Positions 60,490 through 64,000 of a DNA stretch of 64,000 bases are shown piece after piece. The position numbers and the translations under genes were made by a program. Source of the stretch: Caldiserica bacterium UBA4770 (GTDB taxonomy: Bacteria; Caldisericota; Caldisericia; Caldisericales; Caldisericaceae). The notes beneath the pieces are model-generated. The model was not told the DNA's origin and made no database searches. It saw only the letters and a list, made by a program, of their open reading frames with translations. The stretch lies in assembly GCA_002403335.1 (NCBI GenBank), contig DHHO01000008.1, forward strand, positions 99,781-163,780, given 5' to 3'. How positions within the stretch are numbered: position 1 is the first letter of the stretch; every line of letters begins with the position of its first letter.

Positions 60490-62439
60490 TTACAATGTTA
60501 TGCAAAGACCAACTGCATCTTCAAGGGCAGATGCAACATCTCTTGGAGCTGCAGCGTCTCCTATAATATAAACTTCAGGAACGCTATCTTTAAGTTTATT
60601 AAAAAGCTCAGTTTTGGGAATTTTTACACTCACAATAACAACACTATCAATACCCTCAATTTTCTCCTGTCTTCCATAATAAGGGTTGAGAAGTGTTGCA
60701 ACATTTCCATCAATTCCCAAAACTACACTCATAGGATGAAGCTCAACACTTTTGTTATCTACCATTTGGTATAATGGCATGACCGTTGGCGGAGTCACAT
60801 TTTGTGCATTCACAAAAGACGGTGTTGTCCAATAAACTGTTTTACCCTGGTTAAGGAGTGCATTCACAACACCAATACCTTCTGTTGAAGCATCGTTATC
60901 TACCACAAGCACATTCTTACCTGTAACTCTTCCGTCAAGCGCATCTAAAGTATGGAATACTTTTTCGCTGTCGAAACCAGGAATTTCATATTTAGCAATT
61001 TCTGATCCAGTTGCAATAATTACGATATCTGGATGTTCATTTTTTATTGTTTCTTCGGTTGCCTCAACGCCCAATCTTACATCAACTTTTTGAACATCCA
61101 TCTCTTTCATAAGGAATCTACTGACACCAAAGACTTCTCTTCTTCCTGGAAGCCGGCTTTCCCAATTTACTCTTCCACCAAGCATATTTTCTCTTTCAAA
61201 AAGCACAACTTTGTGCCCCTTTCTTGCAAGGATATCTGCTGCCTTCATTCCTGCAGGACCGCCACCAACAATTACTACTTTTTTTGGTGCTAAAGTTTTC
61301 TTATAAAGAAAATCTTCTCCGTACACTTCCTCGTGTCCGGATGTCGGATTCTGTACACAACTTATGGGAAGATTTTGGAGCAATCTTCCCATACATTTTT
61401 GATTACATCCAATGCAACCTCTAATCTCGTCAAACCTATTCTCCTGTGCCTTCTTTGCCCAATATGGATCTGCAATGAGTGCTCTTGCAAGCCCAATCAT
61501 ATCACAGTAACCTTTTTCAAGAGCGTCTTCAGCCATTTGTGGCCAGACAATCCTTCCATGACCTATCACTGTAATATTTACAGCCTTCTTTATCTTTGCA
61601 ACATCTTCAAGAAGGAAACCTTGTGGCACAGTCATAGGAGCAGTAAGTTTATCAATACTCTCCCAAGTACCTGAATCCGTACTGATATAATCTGCAACAG
61701 TAGCAATCATTTTTGAATATTCAACTGCCTCATCAACTCCGTAATCTCCAGGAACAAACCTGTTTATGCAAAGTCTTACTCCCAAAGGTCTATCACCAAT
61801 CTCCTTTCTTATAGCCTGTAAAATTTCAACAATGACCCTGCATCTATTTTGTAGTGTCCCACCATATTCATCCTTTCTAACGTTTTTGGTAAGAGAAAGA
61901 AACTGTCCAAGGATACCATCATGAGCAACTTTTATTTCAACACCATCAAAGCCTGCTTTAATTAGATGCCTTGCAGATTTTGCAAATGAATCGATAAGAA
62001 TATGTATTTCCTCAATACTCATAGGCTCTGGTATTTCTCCAACTGTTAAATCTGGTACGTTAGAGGGTGCCCACAAAGGTCCAAATGTTTCAACGCTCCT
62101 CGTTTGATTCCCCATATGAGTGAGCTGCCCAAAAATTCTTGCACCATTGTCGTGGACTGCATCAACAATCTTCTTTAAGCCGCTTATCACCTTGGGATCA
62201 AATGCATGGATTATGTTGAGGTAGGAACCACTCGGATGAACGTTCATACTTGGCACAACAATGAGGCCAGCGCCACCTTTTGCCCTTTCCCTGTAGTAGT
62301 AAACATCTCTTTCAGTAGGCAAATGGTCTGCACTTGCGTAAAGTGTAAGATGTGGAAGAAAAACAATTCTGTTTTTTATCTCTACCCCACGAATCCTAAT
62401 AGGCGTAAATAACCTTTGAAAATCATTTCTTTCACTCAT
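60490..62439 (-). CDS. NADH:flavin oxidoreductase, OYE/2,4-dienoyl-CoA reductase type
   Basis: A 649-residue three-domain flavoenzyme. An FMN-binding OYE barrel (1-340) is followed by a 4Fe-4S motif CIGCNQKCMGRLLQ...SC near residue 339-356, then FAD and NADH domains with VVIVGGGPAGMKAADIL near 388-404. The architecture matches bacterial 2,4-dienoyl-CoA reductase and trimethylamine dehydrogenase-like enzymes. The true substrate is unknown. A 10-base gap separates it from rubredoxin, and an inverted repeat lies in its leader. Confidence 0.9.
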   Translation of the reverse strand: MSERNDFQRLFTPIRIRGVEIKNRIVFLPHLTLYASADHLPTERDVYYYRERAKGGAGLIVVPSMNVHPSGSYLNIIHAFDPKVISGLKKIVDAVHDNGARIFGQLTHMGNQTRSVETFGPLWAPSNVPDLTVGEIPEPMSIEEIHILIDSFAKSARHLIKAGFDGVEIKVAHDGILGQFLSLTKNVRKDEYGGTLQNRCRVIVEILQAIRKEIGDRPLGVRLCINRFVPGDYGVDEAVEYSKMIATVADYISTDSGTWESIDKLTAPMTVPQGFLLEDVAKIKKAVNITVIGHGRIVWPQMAEDALEKGYCDMIGLARALIADPYWAKKAQENRFDEIRGCIGCNQKCMGRLLQNLPISCVQNPTSGHEEVYGEDFLYKKTLAPKKVVIVGGGPAGMKAADILARKGHKVVLFERENMLGGRVNWESRLPGRREVFGVSRFLMKEMDVQKVDVRLGVEATEETIKNEHPDIVIIATGSEIAKYEIPGFDSEKVFHTLDALDGRVTGKNVLVVDNDASTEGIGVVNALLNQGKTVYWTTPSFVNAQNVTPPTVMPLYQMVDNKSVELHPMSVVLGIDGNVATLLNPYYGRQEKIEGIDSVVIVSVKIPKTELFNKLKDSVPEVYIIGDAAAPRDVASALEDAVGLCITL

Positions 62440-62484
62440 AATACCTCCTTAGCAGTTAAATTTTACTATACACATTACTACCCA

Positions 62485-62515
62485 ACCCATTATTAGATTA
62501 TTTAACCTAATGGGT
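62485..62515. other. Inverted repeat between two genes of the redox operon
   Basis: ACCCATTA (62485-62492) and TAATGGGT (62508-62515) are exact complements with a 15-base loop. The repeat spans the stop codon of the membrane protein gene and lies in the leader of the OYE gene. No U-tract follows. It may be an operator, processing signal or attenuator. Confidence 0.4.
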
Positions 62516-62939
62516 AAGGAAACCCGGGCAGAGAAAGAAGATGAGCAATAATAATAAGAATAAGCAGGATGAGGAACATATACCAGTGGGCATGGAATGC
62601 AAAAAGTTTTTGTTTGGTTGCAGGGGATACTTTTGTAAATCGCATCGTAAACCCTACAATAACCATTACACCCATAAATGCCAACAAAACCCAGTGTAGA
62701 AACGATGCATACGTACTAAGAAGAGAAACATGCACGATAAGCGCAATAAACGCCCCAATATTTCCAAAATAGTGGAGATAATGCCAGTTATTTCTCATGT
62801 TCTTAAGAAAATTCCACTGCTTTTTTGGAGAGAAAATCTTGTTAAATAAATTAAGTAGATTGTGCAGATTAGCAATAAGGAAAAGAAAAACCACGACAGT
62901 CCCCATTGTAAGTCCTGTTGTAACACTTGTTGGTGTCAT
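62502..62939 (-). CDS. His-rich four-helix membrane protein, possible haem b protein
   Basis: A 145-residue membrane protein with four helices (about 8-30, 55-75, 80-100, 118-138). His residues are spaced on the helices: HNLL, WHYLHYFGN, LIVHVSLL, FLHWVLL, FHAHWYMF and IIAHLL. Such placement is typical of b-type cytochrome or ferric-reductase-like cores, but no family is certain. It precedes the OYE gene on the same strand, suggesting a membrane electron entry or exit for the redox operon. Strong -35 TTGACA and AGGAGG upstream. Confidence 0.65.
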   Translation of the reverse strand: MTPTSVTTGLTMGTVVVFLFLIANLHNLLNLFNKIFSPKKQWNFLKNMRNNWHYLHYFGNIGAFIALIVHVSLLSTYASFLHWVLLAFMGVMVIVGFTMRFTKVSPATKQKLFAFHAHWYMFLILLILIIIAHLLSLPGFPYPLG

Positions 62940-63248
62940 TTTTGACCTCCTTAGTCACGTACTATTTTAAATGATTCTAAATTTTTGTCAAGGGAGATTC
63001 CTTATATTTTTGGACATACCTCAGCAGAGTTTTCACCTAAAATGGCTCAAGATATTGTAGATACAAATTTTTTTCTTTTGAAGCCTTCAAGGCTTGTATA
63101 TAATCGACTCTTTTGCTAAAAATCTTTAACGTTTTCTTCCCTAAAAGATAGAAGTCCATAACTTATGTTAGCTGCTCTCAATCTTTCTGAGTTTTGGATT
63201 TAATTAGTTTAGTGATAAAATACATCATCTTTTATATAGGAGGAAACT
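62940..63248. other. 309-base gap between divergent membrane-protein genes
   Basis: Apart from the promoter at 62964-62991 and the AGGAGG (63238-63243) of the next gene, the gap holds only AT-rich sequence. A short hairpin AAGCC-TTCAA-GGCTT lies near 63100-63114. I see no ORF or RNA gene. Confidence 0.4.
62964..62991 (-). promoter_or_regulatory. Promoter of the His-rich membrane protein/redox operon
   Basis: On the minus strand a perfect TTGACA (62991-62986), a 16-base spacer and TAAAAT (62969-62964) lie 25 bases before the ATG of the membrane protein gene. Confidence 0.7.
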
Positions 63249-63593
63249 ATGAATAAGGCAGCAAAAGTAGTTATAGCAATTTATCTTACGCTACTTGCAC
63301 TTATATGTATTTATGTCCCATGGAGAACAAATATTGCCATAGCTCAAGGAACAATACTTGTGGATTCAATAGGATATGCCCCCATATGGGCACTGCACAC
63401 TTTTCAAGATGCTTATCAAGGGGCAACGGTTGATGTTACTAAAATAGTACTCGAAATAATTGCACTTACCGCGATTTTTGCAATTCCATTTATGTTTGCA
63501 TATAAAGGTGAAGAATATGAATATATAAACCCTGAAGATTTTGCTATAAATCCAGAAAGAGAGTCTGAGGATGAGATCTCCCAAGAAGAGTAA
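63249..63593 (+). CDS. Small two-helix membrane protein with acidic tail
   Basis: A 114-residue protein with membrane helices at about residues 6-24 and 68-86, an outside loop of about 40 residues (RTNIAIAQGTILVDSIGYAPIW...), and a cytoplasmic tail rich in Glu. AGGAGG lies 6 bases before the ATG. It is transcribed alone with a hairpin terminator behind it. The family is not recognised. Confidence 0.65.
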   Translation: MNKAAKVVIAIYLTLLALICIYVPWRTNIAIAQGTILVDSIGYAPIWALHTFQDAYQGATVDVTKIVLEIIALTAIFAIPFMFAYKGEEYEYINPEDFAINPERESEDEISQEE

Positions 63594-63675
63594 ACAGACG
63601 AATTAAAAACCAAAAAAATTGTTGGTGATCGTTTGCCTGAGCAAGGAAAGTCTCTCGTCTACTTAATTTAAAAAG

Positions 63676-63712
63676 AGATAATCTTAATCATCGCTCATTA
63701 TGATTATCTTTT
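63676..63712 (+). terminator. Terminator-like hairpin after the small membrane protein
   Basis: AGATAATC (63676-63683) pairs with GATTATCT (63702-63709), with further partial pairing inside the loop, followed by TTT and then a T-rich stretch. It lies about 80 bases past the stop codon. The stem is AT-rich, so efficiency is uncertain. Confidence 0.45.
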
Positions 63713-63855
63713 AAGTTTTAATTTCAGCAAAGACACATGATTATTAACCATACAAGCCTAAGAAGTGAAAATAGGTCATTGATGTAAATATAGAAAGAAA
63801 TAACTTTAGGATCACTCTTTATAAAATCATCTGAAAAAATCCAAGGAACTTTCAT

Positions 63856-63931
63856 TGGCTCCCCGTGTAGGACTCGAACCTACAACCTTGTGGTTAACAG
63901 CCACCTGCTCTGCCAATTGAGCTAACGGGGA
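63856..63931 (-). tRNA. tRNA-Asn (anticodon GTT)
   Basis: A 76-base tRNA with encoded CCA. Acceptor strands TCCCCGT and ACGGGGA pair. Anticodon loop CTGTTAA on stem GTGG/CCAC gives anticodon GTT (Asn). The D loop and the T loop TTCGAGT are normal. Confidence 0.96.
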
Positions 63932-63948
63932 ATCCTTTCTTCTAAAAT

Positions 63949-63976
63949 AGAATACTCAAATTGCATTTTTTGTCAA
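63949..63976 (-). promoter_or_regulatory. tRNA-Asn promoter
   Basis: On the minus strand a perfect TTGACA (63976-63971), a 16-base spacer and TATTCT (63954-63949) lie 17 bases upstream of the tRNA 5' end. Confidence 0.6.
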
Positions 63977-64000
63977 GAAGCCGTACAGAATTTTCTCACA

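Overview
This 64 kb window is bacterial chromosome, AT-rich by eye, densely packed, with many start/stop overlaps (TAATG, ATGA, GTGA). Gene content points to a strictly anaerobic, probably thermophilic, peptide- and sugar-fermenting bacterium: tungsten-type aldehyde:ferredoxin oxidoreductase, three M42 aminopeptidases, NurA nuclease, a GH57 glucan branching enzyme, MEMO/AMMECR1 proteins, and rubrerythrin/rubredoxin oxygen defence instead of catalase. The non-mevalonate isoprenoid genes, bacterial RuvABC, RseP, YbeY and tRNAs with encoded CCA exclude an archaeon. The mix resembles deep-branching thermophilic anaerobes such as Caldisericota, Thermotogota or Coprothermobacterota; this is an inference from gene content, not a placement.

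Layout. 1-4682: pyrH(end)-frr-uppS-dxr-rseP-ispG, translation and isoprenoid genes without the usual cdsA. 4656-7048: nurA and a DUF401 membrane protein, divergent, both apparently leaderless. 7189-9860: tldE/tldD peptidase pair. 10386-14655: a MarR-controlled heterodimeric ABC exporter that looks acquired. 15247-22879: 7TM-HD phosphohydrolase, ybeY, corC-like, cdd, tpiA, a frameshifted small gene, then an MrfA-type helicase. 22876-24753: DUF1461 membrane protein, folE2-queD, tRNA-Ser. 24920-29183: pdxST-yebC-ruvCAB. 29214-33620: glycogen genes (glgC, DUF4912, GH57 branching enzyme) plus an HD protein. 33621-36163: uridine-kinase-like protein and a tyrosine recombinase with a perfect palindrome at its start. 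36344-38766: rubrerythrin, rubredoxin, ferritin-like protein and NADH:rubredoxin reductase under a PerR-like operator. 38843-42474: iron alcohol dehydrogenase, GerMN lipoprotein, MEMO and AMMECR1. 42458-45060: MFS transporter and glutamine synthetase. 45061-48188: a structured AT-rich island, small ORFs, queT and a split NAD synthetase. 48189-54250: roadblock, phosphodiesterase (ATT start), AOR, three M42 peptidases and a 52-residue membrane peptide. 54293-57998: ndk, an anion-type ABC transporter without binding protein, TIGR04076. 58058-62939: phospholipase-D-like protein, then a redox operon (Rieske, ferredoxin:thioredoxin reductase with an extra iron domain, glutaredoxin, rubredoxin, OYE-type flavoenzyme, His-rich membrane protein). 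63249-63931: small membrane protein and tRNA-Asn.

Together the genes describe a fermenter that cleaves peptides (M42, TldD/E), oxidises the derived aldehydes with ferredoxin (AOR), stores glucan, and passes electrons to rubredoxin and disulfide carriers for oxygen defence. The window also holds genes a plain ORF caller misses: two rubredoxins, a 52-residue membrane peptide, a phosphodiesterase with an ATT start and a frameshifted gene ahead of the helicase. Several genes have a -10 box so close to the ATG that the mRNA should be leaderless.
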